Shown piece after piece: positions 42,392 to 52,148 of a DNA stretch of 64,000 bases. A program made the position numbers and the translations under genes. The notes beneath the pieces were generated by a model. It did no database searches and had not been told where the DNA came from. It saw only the letters and a list, made by a program, of their open reading frames with translations. The stretch comes from Bradyrhizobium sp. SZCCT0231 (GTDB lineage Bacteria > Pseudomonadota > Alphaproteobacteria > Rhizobiales > Xanthobacteraceae). Numbering within the stretch: the first letter of the stretch is position 1; each line of letters begins with the position of its first letter. The stretch covers positions 1,488,001 through 1,552,000 of the forward strand of contig NZ_JAFCKP010000001.1 in assembly GCF_018130245.1 (NCBI RefSeq), given 5' to 3'.

Positions 42392-43462
42392 TCATTTGCC
42401 ATTCAGCCATTGCAGCAGCTCCGCGTTGATCTCGCGCGGATAGGTGTGGCTGAGGTCGTCGATCTCGCGATAGGTGACGTCGGCGCCGGCGGCGGACAGC
42501 GCCGCCTGCGTCTGCCGCGCGGTCTGCACCGGAAACATCCAGTCGAGCTTGCCGTGAGTGATGAAGATCGGCAGGCCTTGCAGGCGCGTTGCGTCCGCCA
42601 TTTCCGCCATCAGCGGATGGAAGGTCGCCGCGACCGGCGCGAGGTGGGTGAAGGGCGAGGCGCGGTCGAGTCCGGTGACGTAGCAGAAGGTGCCACCGTC
42701 GCTCATGCCGGTCAGAAGCATGCGCGAGGCATCGACGCTCCAGCGGCTGCGCACCGTATCGAGGATGCGCATGAGGTTCGGCGTGTCGGTGTCATCGCCC
42801 ATCAGCGCCCAGGTCGGACCGGTCGCGGTCGGCGCCACCAGGATTGCGCCGAGACTGCGGGCATCGCGTAGCCAGCTCCACAGGAAGCCGCGGCCGTTGC
42901 CGCTGCCGCCATGCAGCGCCACCACCAGCGGCATGGCGCGCACGGGCGTGTAATATTCGGGGACATAGACCGAGAAGCCGCCGCGGCTGCCGGGCTCGTT
43001 GTGGTCGTGGAAGATGCCGGTGTGCTCGCCTGCGCCCGTTTCCAGTCGTGATAGCAGATCGCGATTCTGGCGATTGGCGGCGTTGAGAAAGAAGCTGCTC
43101 ACGGGCGGAAACTGGGCCGCCAGCGGGTAGAGCGCCTCCTGCGCGCGCGGGACATGGCGCAGGGCCCGGAAGACGGCGACGAGATCGCCGTTGCCGCGTT
43201 CGACCTCACGGATGCCGGCAAAGGCGGCTAGCGTCTCGTTGCAGGCGCGATCGAGCCGCTCGCGGAGGCCGGCGAACTGCTCCGGCCACCCTCCAATCGC
43301 GGTGTCTGCGGCCTGCAGCGCCTCGTCCGGTGCGCCGATTGCGTTCATCACGGAGGCGAAGGCCGGCGGGTGCAAATACCGCTGGAAGTAGCCGAGCGCT
43401 TCCAGCGCGTTGAGCAGCGGCGGCAGCACGGCCACGATGTCGTCCACCACGGCCTCGGTCAT
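42392..43462 (-). CDS. Alpha/beta hydrolase (phospholipase/carboxylesterase type)
   Basis: A 356-residue protein. The N-terminal 150 residues are helical and not part of the core. The hydrolase domain has PLVVALHGGSGNGRGF (oxyanion region), TGMSDGG (Ser nucleophile in GxSxG), ITHGKLDWMFPV with the acid Asp, and DLSHTYP with the His. It fits the serine esterase/PHB-depolymerase-like group without a secretion signal. ATG 43462 is preferred over a TTG at 43477. Substrate unknown. It precedes nothing on its strand but follows the S1C-like gene by 37 bases. Confidence 0.88.
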   Translation of the reverse strand: MTEAVVDDIVAVLPPLLNALEALGYFQRYLHPPAFASVMNAIGAPDEALQAADTAIGGWPEQFAGLRERLDRACNETLAAFAGIREVERGNGDLVAVFRALRHVPRAQEALYPLAAQFPPVSSFFLNAANRQNRDLLSRLETGAGEHTGIFHDHNEPGSRGGFSVYVPEYYTPVRAMPLVVALHGGSGNGRGFLWSWLRDARSLGAILVAPTATGPTWALMGDDTDTPNLMRILDTVRSRWSVDASRMLLTGMSDGGTFCYVTGLDRASPFTHLAPVAATFHPLMAEMADATRLQGLPIFITHGKLDWMFPVQTARQTQAALSAAGADVTYREIDDLSHTYPREINAELLQWLNGK

Positions 43463-43499
43463 CGCCCGCGTCCTCAAGCCTTGGGATCAGTCCTTGGGA

Positions 43500-44471
43500 T
43501 CAATGCAGCTTCGGCGCCTTCAGGAGCTTGAAGCGATCGGTCGACGTCACCGTGACGTCGAAGGTGACGCCTTCGTGATGCACCGTGAGCGGCACGTCGA
43601 CGCCGGCGGCGCCGAGCGCCCACATCTTCTTGTAGAAGGCGGTTTGGCTCGTGACCTTGTCGCCGTCCACGGCGAGGATGACATCGCCGGTCTTGAGCTC
43701 GGCGCGGGCGGCCGGGCCGTTGGCGGAGATCCCGATCACCACCACGCGGTTGTCGATCTCGGTCGAGTAGAGCCCGAGCCAGGGCCGTGCCGGCTTGTTG
43801 ACGCGGCCGAATTTGCGCAAGTCCTCCAGGATCGGCTTCAAGAGGTCGATCGGCACGATCATATTGACGTGCTCGGCCTTGCCGTCCCGTTCGCGCTCGA
43901 GCTGGAGCGAGCCGATGCCGATCAACTCGCCGCGTTCGTTGAGCAGCGCCGTGCCGCCCCAGTTCGGATGTGCGGGACAGGTGAAAATGGCCTCATCCAG
44001 CAGATACTCCCAGTAGCCGGCGAATTCCTGCTTGGCCACGATCTGGCTCGCGACCGAGCGCGTGCGCCCGCCGGCGCCGCCGACCACGACGCGGTCGCCG
44101 ATCCGGGTTGCCGCCGACACGCCGAGCGGCAGTGGCGCGATGTCGAGCCGGCCGAGCGCCTGCACCAGTCCGAACCCGGTCTCGGAATCGAAGCCGAGCG
44201 CATGACCCTCCACCACGCGTCCGTCGGCGCGGTGCAGCCAGACCGACTCTGCCTCGGTGATGAGATAACCTATCGTGAGCACCAGGCCGTCGTCGATCAC
44301 GACGCCGTTGCCGGCGCGTTCGGTGCCCAGCGTCTCGGCGCTGAAGGCGTCCGGCGGGATGATGGCGTGCAGGCCGACGACGGAGCCAAGCGCGCGGTCG
44401 AGATCGAAACCGTAGTCGCTCGCCCGCGGCTGGTTCGCCGGCGGCACTCTCCATTCGGTCAGAGTGCTCAT
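43500..44471 (-). CDS. S1C (HtrA/DegP) family protein lacking the catalytic triad, with PDZ domain
   Basis: A 323-residue protein with the trypsin-like HtrA fold (about 28-215) and a PDZ domain (about 228-315, NGPAARAELKTGDVILAVDG). By comparison with DegP the catalytic His position reads Tyr69 (VLTIGYLITEAE), the Asp position Gly99 (DSETGFGL) and the Ser position Trp171 (HPNWGGTALLN). The rest of the fold, including GELIGIGSL, is kept. It should therefore bind, not cut, proteins. No signal peptide is seen, so it is probably cytoplasmic. It is first of a pair with the esterase gene. Confidence 0.88.
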   Translation of the reverse strand: MSTLTEWRVPPANQPRASDYGFDLDRALGSVVGLHAIIPPDAFSAETLGTERAGNGVVIDDGLVLTIGYLITEAESVWLHRADGRVVEGHALGFDSETGFGLVQALGRLDIAPLPLGVSAATRIGDRVVVGGAGGRTRSVASQIVAKQEFAGYWEYLLDEAIFTCPAHPNWGGTALLNERGELIGIGSLQLERERDGKAEHVNMIVPIDLLKPILEDLRKFGRVNKPARPWLGLYSTEIDNRVVVIGISANGPAARAELKTGDVILAVDGDKVTSQTAFYKKMWALGAAGVDVPLTVHHEGVTFDVTVTSTDRFKLLKAPKLH

Positions 44472-44750
44472 GGAGTTCTCCTGGCTGAGAGCATCACTCC
44501 GGCGGCTGGCGGAACGACGCGCGAAGCACGCATAATTTAGGCCGGAGCAGGCCGTCTTGAAAGCCTCGTTCCCAACTATTCGTCAGAACGCCGCGTGAAA
44601 TCTTTGAAAGGCACGGAAACACCTCTTGCACGGGGCGTCGTGCGATCCGGCACCGGCTGCATGGCTGCCGTCCGGCGGGATGCTAGGCGCCGCACAGCGA
44701 AGCTGCTAACCATTGCCGCTTCGTTTGACCAAGGGATCACGGATCGAAGC

Positions 44751-46169
44751 ATGGACAACCGCAGCGACATTTGGCGTGGCATCGACACGATCAAGGCACG
44801 TTTCATCGACCTCAGCGACAGGGTCTGGGGCATGCCCGAGGTCTGCTACACCGAGGCGCGGTCTGCCGCCGAACATCTCGCCGAGCTGCGTCATCAGGAA
44901 TTCCGCATCACCGAGAACGTCGCCGGCATCCCGACCGCGGTGATGGGCGAGTGGGGCGAGGGCGGTCCGGTCATCGCTTTCATGGGTGAGTACGACGCGC
45001 TCCCGGGCCTTAGCCAGGAGGCGGGCGTCGCCGAGCATCGCCCGATCGAGACCGGCGGCCATGGCCATGGCTGCGGTCACAATCTGCTCGGTTCCTCCGC
45101 GCTGCTTGCCGCGACTGCGGTGAAGGACTGGCTGGCCGAGAACAAGGTGCCCGGCCGCGTGCGCTATTACGGCTGCCCTGCGGAAGAAGGCGGCGCGGCC
45201 AAGGCCTTCATGGTGCGCTCCGGTGCGTTCGAGGACGCTGACATCGCCATCACCTGGCATCCGCACAGTTTCTGGGAAGTGGCGGTGACGCCGTCGCTCG
45301 CGAATACGCGCGCCGACTTCATCTTTACCGGCCGCACCTCCCATGCGGCGGCCTCGCCGCATCTGGGCCGTTCCGCGCTCGACGCGGTGGAACTGATGAA
45401 TGTCGGTGTGAACTACATGCGCGAGCACATGCCGAGCGATGCGCGCGTGCACTACGCCTTGCTCGACACCGGCGGCATCGCGCCCAACGTGGTGCAGGCC
45501 CATGCGCGCGTGCGCTATTCGATCCGCGCCCGCGACCTTCCCGGCATGAACGAGCTGGTCGAGCGCGTGTCCAAGATCGCGCAGGGCGCCGCGTTGATGA
45601 CCGAGACCAAGGTCGAGATGAAGATCATCTCCGCTGTCTCCAACATTCTGCCGAACGCGCCGCTGGAACAGGCGCTGCACCAGGTGATGGAAGAGCTCGG
45701 GCCGCCGCATTTCGACGATGCGGATAAGGGCTTTGCAAGCCAGATCCGTGCGACCCTGAGCGACAAGGACATCGCGTCGGTCTATTACGCGATCGGCATG
45801 GAGCCGACCGATCGGCCGCTGGCCGACTTCCTGGTGCCGCTCGATGCCAAGCGCAACCCGCTTGTAGGCTCGACCGACGTCGGCGACGTCAGCTGGGTGG
45901 TGCCGACCGTGCAGGTGCACGCACCCACGGTTGCGATCGGCACGCCCTTCCACACCTGGCAGGTGGTGGCGCAGGGCAAGAGCCCGCATGCCCATAAGGC
46001 CATGGTGCAGGCGGCCAAGGCAATGGCCGGTCTCGGCATCAAGGCGCTGACGGAACCGGAGCTGATCAGGGCTGCCAAGGCGGACCTTCAAAGGCGGACC
46101 GCCAAGACGCCTTACGTCTGTCCGCTGCCGGATCACGTCGCGCCGCCGCTCGACATGTCCGTGGCGTAG
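44751..46169 (+). CDS. M20 family amidohydrolase, AbgB-like
   Basis: A 472-residue metallo-amidohydrolase. Metal-binding residues are seen in HGHGCGHNLLG and CPAEEGGAAK and in TWHPHSFW; the lid domain has TGRTSHAAASPHLGRSALDA. The size and sequence are closest to the p-aminobenzoyl-glutamate hydrolase subunit AbgB and related N-acyl-amino-acid amidohydrolases. ATG 44751 starts family sequence. It lies upstream of a peptide ABC transporter on the same strand and may process what the transporter imports. Confidence 0.92.
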   Translation: MDNRSDIWRGIDTIKARFIDLSDRVWGMPEVCYTEARSAAEHLAELRHQEFRITENVAGIPTAVMGEWGEGGPVIAFMGEYDALPGLSQEAGVAEHRPIETGGHGHGCGHNLLGSSALLAATAVKDWLAENKVPGRVRYYGCPAEEGGAAKAFMVRSGAFEDADIAITWHPHSFWEVAVTPSLANTRADFIFTGRTSHAAASPHLGRSALDAVELMNVGVNYMREHMPSDARVHYALLDTGGIAPNVVQAHARVRYSIRARDLPGMNELVERVSKIAQGAALMTETKVEMKIISAVSNILPNAPLEQALHQVMEELGPPHFDDADKGFASQIRATLSDKDIASVYYAIGMEPTDRPLADFLVPLDAKRNPLVGSTDVGDVSWVVPTVQVHAPTVAIGTPFHTWQVVAQGKSPHAHKAMVQAAKAMAGLGIKALTEPELIRAAKADLQRRTAKTPYVCPLPDHVAPPLDMSVA

Positions 46170-46225
46170 AGTTTCGCCTCGATACTTCGTCTGATGCAGC
46201 GAACAAATTTTCCGCAGTGCAGCGC

Positions 46226-46255
46226 GCAATCCAGCACGTTTTGATGCTGGATTGC
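46226..46255. terminator. Hairpin between the M20 gene and the ABC transporter
   Basis: GCAATCCAGCA-N8-TGCTGGATTGC, an 11-bp perfect stem 57 bases after the M20 stop. No T-run, so termination is possible but not certain. Confidence 0.6.
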
Positions 46256-46431
46256 CGAACGGATGGGCTGCGGAACGCAATTTTGCTCAACGGACAGCCA
46301 GAAGACCGTTTGCATACACACGGTCCCAGTTGACGTGCACCCCATTCGGTGTGCCATCTACCGCCAGCCAATTGGGCGGCCAGCTCTTCACGGTCGTCCT
46401 CATCACTATGGGAACCAGACGGGGGACAACC

Positions 46432-48222
46432 ATGCTGGATAAAGAACTGCGTTCGATGATCGGCCAGGTGAAGGACGGGCGGATGGATCGCCGCGCCTTC
46501 ATCCAGCGCATGGCTGCCGTTGGCCTGACCGCACCTTTGGCCAACCAGATCCTCGCGCTCGGCGGTGTCGCCATGGCTCAGAGCCCCGCGGTCTACAAGC
46601 CGACCAAGCGCGGGGGCGGCGGCCCTCTCAAGTTGCTGTGGTGGCAGGGGCCGACGCTGCTCAATCCGCATTTCGCCACCGGCACCAAGGACCAGGACGG
46701 ATCGCGGCTTTTCTACGAACCGCTCGCGAGCTGGGACGCCGACGGCAATCTCAACCCGATCCTCGCTGCAGAGATTCCCTCGGTTGCAAACGGCGGTCTC
46801 GCCGCCGATGCCAAATCGGTGGTCTGGAAAATCAAGCCGGGAGTCAAATGGCACGATGGCAAACCGCTGACTGCCGACGACTTCGTGTTCACCTGGCAAT
46901 ACTCCAGCGATCCCGCCACGGCTGCCGTCAGCATCAGCACCTATGGTGAGATCACGGTCGAGAAGGTCAGCGATCTTTCGATTCGCATCCTGTTCAAGAC
47001 CCCGACGCCGTTCTGGGCCAACGCGTTCGTCGGCGCTTATGGATGCGTTCTCCCCAAGCATCTGTTTGCCGACTACAAGGGCTCGAAGTCCCGCGAGGCG
47101 CCGAACAATCTGGCCCCGGTGGGCACCGGTCCCTACAAGTTCGTCGAGTTCAAGCCGGGCGATGTGGTCCGCGGCGAGCTCAATCCCGACTATCACATGC
47201 CCAACCGTCCGCATTTCGACACCATCGAGATGAAGGGCGGCGGCGATGCCGTCTCGGCGGCGCGCGCGGTGATCCAGACCGGCGAATTCGATTTCGCCTG
47301 GAACATGCAGGTCGAAGACGACGTGCTGCTGCGTCTGGAGAAGGGCGGCAAGGGCAAGACCGTCTATGCCACCGGCGGTGACATCGAGTTCATCGCCATC
47401 AACTTCACCGATCCGAACACTGAGATCGATGGCGAACGGTCCTCGATGAAGACCAAGCACCCGATCCTGTCGGATCCGAACGTGCGCAAGGCGCTTGCCC
47501 TGCTCGTCGACCGCGAGTCCGTCAAGAAGGCGATCTATGGTCGCGCCGGCCGCACCACCGCCAATTACCTCAACGGACCCGAAAAATTCGTCTCGAAGAA
47601 CACGTCGTGGGAGTTCAACGTCGAGAAGGCGTCGAAGATGCTCGACGACGCCGGGTGGAAGGTCGGAGCGGACGGCATCCGCGAGAAAGACGGCAAGAAA
47701 TTCAAACTTCTGTACCAGACCTCGACGAACGGTCCGCGCCAGAAGACCCAGGCCATCGTCAAGCAGGCCTGCCAGAAGGCCGGCATCGATGTGGAGCTGA
47801 AATCGGTTGTCGCCTCGGTGTTCTTCTCATCGGACGTTGCCAACCCAGACACCTACCCCAAGTTCTATGCTGACATCGAGGAATTCCAGATCCCGATGAC
47901 GCAGCCGGATCCGGCCCTGCACATGCGCCGCTACATCTCCGCCAACGTGGCTACCAAGGAGAACAAGTGGCAGGGGCAGAATTTCCCGCGCTACGTCAAC
48001 AAGGACTATGATGCCGCCATTGCTGCGGCCGAGACCGAGACTGATCCGGTCAAGCGCGCCGCGCTCTACATCAAATGCAACGACCTGTTGTGGCAGGACA
48101 CCGTGTTCATTCCGGTGATGCATCGCCTCAAGGTCGAGGCCGCCGCCAACAACTTGCGGCCAGCGCTGAGCGGCTGGGCTAACGAGACCGACAACATCCA
48201 GGACTGGTACCGGGAGGCATGA
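46432..48222 (+). CDS. Peptide ABC transporter substrate-binding protein
   Basis: A 596-residue family 5 extracellular solute-binding protein (DppA/OppA type). The N-terminus holds a twin-arginine-like signal (MDRRAFIQRMAAVGLTAPLA, cleavage near AMA) after a short lead. Family stretches include WHDGKPLTADDFVFTWQY and NLAPVGTGPYKFVEFKPGD. It binds a peptide or similar compound in the periplasm. ATG 46432 has GGGGGA upstream. It is the first gene of the five-gene transporter operon. Confidence 0.93.
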   Translation: MLDKELRSMIGQVKDGRMDRRAFIQRMAAVGLTAPLANQILALGGVAMAQSPAVYKPTKRGGGGPLKLLWWQGPTLLNPHFATGTKDQDGSRLFYEPLASWDADGNLNPILAAEIPSVANGGLAADAKSVVWKIKPGVKWHDGKPLTADDFVFTWQYSSDPATAAVSISTYGEITVEKVSDLSIRILFKTPTPFWANAFVGAYGCVLPKHLFADYKGSKSREAPNNLAPVGTGPYKFVEFKPGDVVRGELNPDYHMPNRPHFDTIEMKGGGDAVSAARAVIQTGEFDFAWNMQVEDDVLLRLEKGGKGKTVYATGGDIEFIAINFTDPNTEIDGERSSMKTKHPILSDPNVRKALALLVDRESVKKAIYGRAGRTTANYLNGPEKFVSKNTSWEFNVEKASKMLDDAGWKVGADGIREKDGKKFKLLYQTSTNGPRQKTQAIVKQACQKAGIDVELKSVVASVFFSSDVANPDTYPKFYADIEEFQIPMTQPDPALHMRRYISANVATKENKWQGQNFPRYVNKDYDAAIAAAETETDPVKRAALYIKCNDLLWQDTVFIPVMHRLKVEAAANNLRPALSGWANETDNIQDWYREA

Positions 48223-48248
48223 GCGCAGGCTAAACGGGATTCTTCCCC

Positions 48249-49208
48249 ATGAGTCAGTATGTCCTGCGTCGCCTCCTGATTGCCGTTCCGAGCTTGCTGG
48301 CGATTTCGCTGGTGCTGTTCGTCGTGCTTGCGCTCGCCCCCGGCGATCCGTTCTCCGAACTGGCGACCAACCCGAACGTGCCGCCCGAAGTGCAAGCTGC
48401 ACTTCGGGCCAAGTTCGGCCTCGACGATCCGATCCACCTTCGTTACCTGCACTGGCTCAACGCCATGCTGCACGGGGACTGGGGCTTCTCCTTCGTCAGC
48501 CGGATGAACGTCGACACGCTGATCCTGCAGCGCCTGCCGGCGACGCTCTACGTGATCGGCTCGGCGCAGATCCTGGCGCTGCTGATCGCGATTCCGGTCG
48601 GGGTCTATGCCGCGACGAAGCCCTATTCGCTGTTCGACCAGATCGCCAACACGCTCGCCTTCGTCGGCTTCTCGCTGCCGACCTTCTTCACCGGCATCCT
48701 GTTCATCCTGATCTTCTCGGTCACGCTCGACTGGCTGCCCTTCGTCTATACCACCGACATCAAGGCCACCGGCATCCGTTGGGCGCTGGAGATGATCCGT
48801 CAGGCCATCATGCCGGTGGCGGTGCTCGGCCTGTTCCAGGCGGCGTCGATGACGCGCTTCGTGCGCTCGGCGATGCTCGACGTCATCAGGCTCGACTACG
48901 TCACCACGGCGCGGGCCAAGGGGCTCGGCCAGGCTACGGTGATCGTCAAGCACGTGATGCGCAACGCCATGATCCCCGTCGTGACGCTCATCGCGTTGCA
49001 GATGCCCGCGGTGTTCGGCGGCGCCATCGTGACCGAGCAGATTTTCCGCATCCCCGGCATCGGCTCGCTGCTGATCTCCTCCATCCTTTCCAACGACACG
49101 CCGGTGGTGATGGCCGTCACCTTCGTCTTCGCGTGCCTCGTCGTGCTGTTCAATCTCATCGCGGACGTCCTTTATGGCTGGCTTGACCCTCGCATCTCCC
49201 TCCGCTGA
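48249..49208 (+). CDS. Peptide ABC transporter permease (DppB type)
   Basis: A 319-residue membrane protein with six hydrophobic segments. The first helix is LLIAVPSLLAISLVLFVVLA, then PGDPFSELATNPNVPPEVQA, and the EAA loop YVTTARAKGLGQATVIVKHV contacts the ATPase. It is 26 bases after the binding-protein gene and overlaps the next permease gene by 35 bases. Confidence 0.95.
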   Translation: MSQYVLRRLLIAVPSLLAISLVLFVVLALAPGDPFSELATNPNVPPEVQAALRAKFGLDDPIHLRYLHWLNAMLHGDWGFSFVSRMNVDTLILQRLPATLYVIGSAQILALLIAIPVGVYAATKPYSLFDQIANTLAFVGFSLPTFFTGILFILIFSVTLDWLPFVYTTDIKATGIRWALEMIRQAIMPVAVLGLFQAASMTRFVRSAMLDVIRLDYVTTARAKGLGQATVIVKHVMRNAMIPVVTLIALQMPAVFGGAIVTEQIFRIPGIGSLLISSILSNDTPVVMAVTFVFACLVVLFNLIADVLYGWLDPRISLR

Positions 49209-50091
49209 GCGGGGCGTCTACTCGCCCTGGCGCGAGACGTGGCGGCGCTACAGCCGCCACCGGCTCGCCGTGCTCAGCGCGTTCCTGCTCCTCATCCTGG
49301 TGCTGGCGGTGGTGGTCGGCCCCTTCATCTGGCGCATCAAGATCAACGAGATCGACATCGTCGCAGGCATGCAGGGCCCGTCGTTCGCGCATCCCTTCGG
49401 CACCGACGATCTCGGCCAGGACATCCTCGCGCGCATGATCTATGGCGGGCGGATCTCGCTCGCGGTCGGGCTCGCCGCGATGCTGGTGTCGGTTTTCATC
49501 GGCACCCTGATCGGCGCGCTCGCCGGCATGTCGCGCGGCGCGCTCGGACACGGCCTGATGTGGCTCACCGACCTGTTCCTGTCGCTGCCGCAGCTGCCGC
49601 TGCTCCTGCTGCTGATCTATCTCTTTCGCGACGGGCTGAAGCAGGTGTTCGGCCCCGAGGGCGGCATCTTCATCCTGATCGTGCTCGTGATCGGGGGCCT
49701 GCGCTGGATGCCGGTGGCGCGGCTCGTGCGGGCGCAGTTCCTGTCGATCCGCGAAAAGGAGTTCGTCGAGGCGGCCCGCGCGCTCGGCGCCAGTCCGGTG
49801 CGGCAGGTGGTGCGGCACATCCTGCCCAATGCGGTCGGCCCGGTGATCATCGCCGGCACCATCGACGTAGCGGCCGCGATCATCGCGGAATCGACGCTGT
49901 CCTTCCTTGGCCTCGGCTTCCCGCCCGACACCCCGACCTGGGGCCGGCTGCTCTATGATGCCAAGGACTTTCTCGACATCGGCCCGCACTGGGCGCTGTT
50001 TCCGGGCGGCGCGATCTTCATCGCGGTGGTCGCCATCAACTTCATCGGCGACGGTCTGCGTGACGCGCTCGATGCGCGACGGGTGATCTGA
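49174..50091 (+). CDS. Peptide ABC transporter permease (DppC type)
   Basis: A 305-residue membrane protein with six hydrophobic segments. HPFGTDDLGQDILARMIYGG is the family opening after the first helix, and the EAA loop is EFVEAARALGASPVRQVVRH. It forms the channel with the DppB-type protein. Its last base is shared with the first base of the ATPase gene. Confidence 0.95.
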   Translation: MAGLTLASPSAERGVYSPWRETWRRYSRHRLAVLSAFLLLILVLAVVVGPFIWRIKINEIDIVAGMQGPSFAHPFGTDDLGQDILARMIYGGRISLAVGLAAMLVSVFIGTLIGALAGMSRGALGHGLMWLTDLFLSLPQLPLLLLLIYLFRDGLKQVFGPEGGIFILIVLVIGGLRWMPVARLVRAQFLSIREKEFVEAARALGASPVRQVVRHILPNAVGPVIIAGTIDVAAAIIAESTLSFLGLGFPPDTPTWGRLLYDAKDFLDIGPHWALFPGGAIFIAVVAINFIGDGLRDALDARRVI

Positions 50092-51086
50092 TGGCGCCGC
50101 TGCTCGAGATCAAGGGCCTGAAAACCCACTTCTCCACCGACGACGGCATCCTCCAGGCCGTCGACGGCGTCGATATTTCCATCAACAAGGGCGAGACGCT
50201 CTGCGTCGTCGGCGAGTCCGGCTGCGGCAAGACCGTGACCGCGATGTCGATCCTGAAGCTGATCGCGATGCCGCCGGGCCGCATCGCGGCCGGCCAGATC
50301 ATCTTCGAGGGGCGCGATCTCGTGCCGCTGACCAGCAATCAGCTCGACGAAATCAGGGCCAAGGAGATCGGCTTCATCTTCCAGGAGCCGATGACGTCGC
50401 TCAATCCGGTGCTCACCATCGGCGAGCAGATCGCCGAGAGCCTGCGCCGGCATGAAGCGGTGACGAGAAAGCAGGCCCTGGAACGCACCATCGAGATGCT
50501 CAAGCTGGTGCAGATCCCCAACGCCGAAGGCCGCGTGCACAATTATCCGCACCAGTTCTCCGGCGGCATGCGCCAGCGCGTCATGATCGCGATGGCGCTC
50601 GCCTGCAAGCCGAAGCTGATCATCGCCGACGAGCCGACCACCGCGCTCGACGTCACCATCCAGGCGCAGATCCTCGACCTCTTGCAGGACATGAAGGAAC
50701 GCTTCGGCATGGCGGTGATGCTGATCACCCATGCCATGGGCGTGGTCGCCGAGACCGCGCAGCGCGTCGTCGTGATGTATGCCGGCAAGGTGGTGGAGGA
50801 GGCGCCCGTCGACGAGCTCTTCGGCAACCCCCGCCATCCCTATACGCAAGGCCTGATCCGCTCGATCCCGCGCATCGACCTCGACAGCGAGCATAAGACG
50901 CGGCTCGAGGCGATCGGCGGTTCGGTGCCGATCCTGATCAATCCGCCGGTCGGCTGCCGCTTCGCGCCGCGCTGCAAGTTCGCCATGAACGTCTGCACCG
51001 AGAAGGAGCCGCTGCTGCGCGAGGTCTCGCCCGGCCATCGCATGGCTTGTCACTTGGGAGATACCAGTCTGGGAGGCGCGGCATGA
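50091..51086 (+). CDS. Peptide ABC transporter ATPase (DppD type)
   Basis: A 331-residue ATPase. Walker [11 protein letters not shown], signature [20 protein letters not shown], Walker [15 protein letters not shown], and the C-terminal oligopeptide/dipeptide extension with [15 protein letters not shown], which in relatives binds an iron-sulfur cluster. It is translationally coupled to the next ATPase (ATGA overlap). Confidence 0.96.
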   Translation: MAPLLEIKGLKTHFSTDDGILQAVDGVDISINKGETLCVVGESGCGKTVTAMSILKLIAMPPGRIAAGQIIFEGRDLVPLTSNQLDEIRAKEIGFIFQEPMTSLNPVLTIGEQIAESLRRHEAVTRKQALERTIEMLKLVQIPNAEGRVHNYPHQFSGGMRQRVMIAMALACKPKLIIADEPTTALDVTIQAQILDLLQDMKERFGMAVMLITHAMGVVAETAQRVVVMYAGKVVEEAPVDELFGNPRHPYTQGLIRSIPRIDLDSEHKTRLEAIGGSVPILINPPVGCRFAPRCKFAMNVCTEKEPLLREVSPGHRMACHLGDTSLGGAA

Positions 51087-52051
51087 GCGAACCCTTGCTG
51101 CGCGTCAGCGGCCTGAAGAAACATTTCCCCGTGCTCGGCGGCCTGCTGTCGCGCCAGGTCGGCACCGTCTACGCGGTCGACGGCGTGTCGTTCTCGGTCA
51201 ATCGCGGCGAGACGCTCGGCCTCGTCGGCGAATCCGGCTGCGGCAAGTCCACCACGGGCCGCTGCGTGCTGCGCCTGATCGAACCGACCGACGGCGAGGT
51301 CACCTTCGACGGCCAGGATGTGCGCCAGCTCGGCGGCAACGATCTGCGCGCGATGCGGCGGAACATGCAGCTGGTGTTCCAGGATCCGTTCGCCTCGCTC
51401 AATCCGCGCATGACGGTCGGCGCCATCCTCGGCGAGGCCTTCACCATCCACAATCTCGCGAGCTCCGCCAAGGAGCGCGAGGAGCGCGTCGCGGGTCTCC
51501 TGGTCAAGGTCGGGCTCAAGGCCGAGCACATGCGGCGCTATCCGCACGAATTCTCCGGCGGCCAGCGCCAGCGCATCGTGATCGCGCGGGCGCTCGCGGT
51601 CGAGCCGAAGCTGATCGTCTGCGACGAGCCGGTCTCAGCGCTCGACGTGTCGATCCAGGCCCAGGTCATCAACCTCCTGGAAGACCTCCAGGCCGAGCTG
51701 AACCTGACCTATCTCTTCGTTGCGCACGACCTCTCGGTGGTCGAGCACATCTCCGACCGCGTCGCGGTGATGTATCTCGGTCGCATCGTCGAGCTCGCCA
51801 AGGCGAGCGACCTCTACCGCAACCCGCAGCATCCCTACACCAGGGCGCTGCTGTCGGCGGTGCCGGTGCCCGATCCCAAGCTCAAGCGCGAGCGCATCCG
51901 CCTCAAGGGCGACGTGCCGAGCCCGATGAAGCCGCCGTCGGGCTGTCACTTCCACACCCGCTGCCCGATCGCCCAGCCGCGCTGCGCGGAAAGCGCGCCC
52001 GTGCTGAAGGAAGGGGCGGGCGGCCACTTCGTGGCGTGCCATCTGGCGTAG
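51083..52051 (+). CDS. Peptide ABC transporter ATPase (DppF type)
   Basis: A 322-residue ATPase. Walker [13 protein letters not shown], signature [20 protein letters not shown], Walker [15 protein letters not shown], and C-terminal [15 protein letters not shown] with the four Cys-type pattern. ATG 51083 overlaps the DppD-type stop. The stop codon lies in the first of two 17-base tandem copies (52044-52077). It completes the transporter. Confidence 0.96.
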   Translation: MSEPLLRVSGLKKHFPVLGGLLSRQVGTVYAVDGVSFSVNRGETLGLVGESGCGKSTTGRCVLRLIEPTDGEVTFDGQDVRQLGGNDLRAMRRNMQLVFQDPFASLNPRMTVGAILGEAFTIHNLASSAKEREERVAGLLVKVGLKAEHMRRYPHEFSGGQRQRIVIARALAVEPKLIVCDEPVSALDVSIQAQVINLLEDLQAELNLTYLFVAHDLSVVEHISDRVAVMYLGRIVELAKASDLYRNPQHPYTRALLSAVPVPDPKLKRERIRLKGDVPSPMKPPSGCHFHTRCPIAQPRCAESAPVLKEGAGGHFVACHLA

Positions 52052-52077
52052 TATGATGAATGGCGTAGTATGATGAA
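52044..52077. repeat. 17-base tandem duplication over the stop of the ATPase gene
   Basis: TGGCGTAGTATGATGAA occurs twice in a row (52044-52060 and 52061-52077). The real stop TAG is in the first copy. Confidence 0.9.
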
Positions 52078-52080
52078 CCC

Positions 52081-52143
52081 GTAGGACCTCCTACCCTTGG
52101 TCAAGGGGAATAGGCGTCCTTGACCAAGGGTAGGAGGTCCTAC
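52081..52143. terminator. 26-bp perfect hairpin closing the transporter operon
   Basis: Arms 52081-52106 and 52118-52143 are exact inverse complements, with an 11-base loop. The hairpin sits between the ABC operon and the convergent dsbB gene. There is no T-run, so it may be a bidirectional terminator, an RNA end or a mobile palindromic repeat. Confidence 0.75.
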
Positions 52144-52148
52144 GAGAG

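Noticed and set aside
44706-46280. A 524-residue open frame antisense to the M20 amidohydrolase gene
   Set aside because: It has His/Arg-rich composition without any family pattern, and it mirrors a gene with clear motifs. High GC makes such antisense frames common.
46330-46365. A TGCACC-N6-GGTGTG element before the peptide-binding protein gene, considered as an NtrC site
   Set aside because: The spacer is one base too long, one half is mismatched, and there is no sigma-54 promoter nearby.
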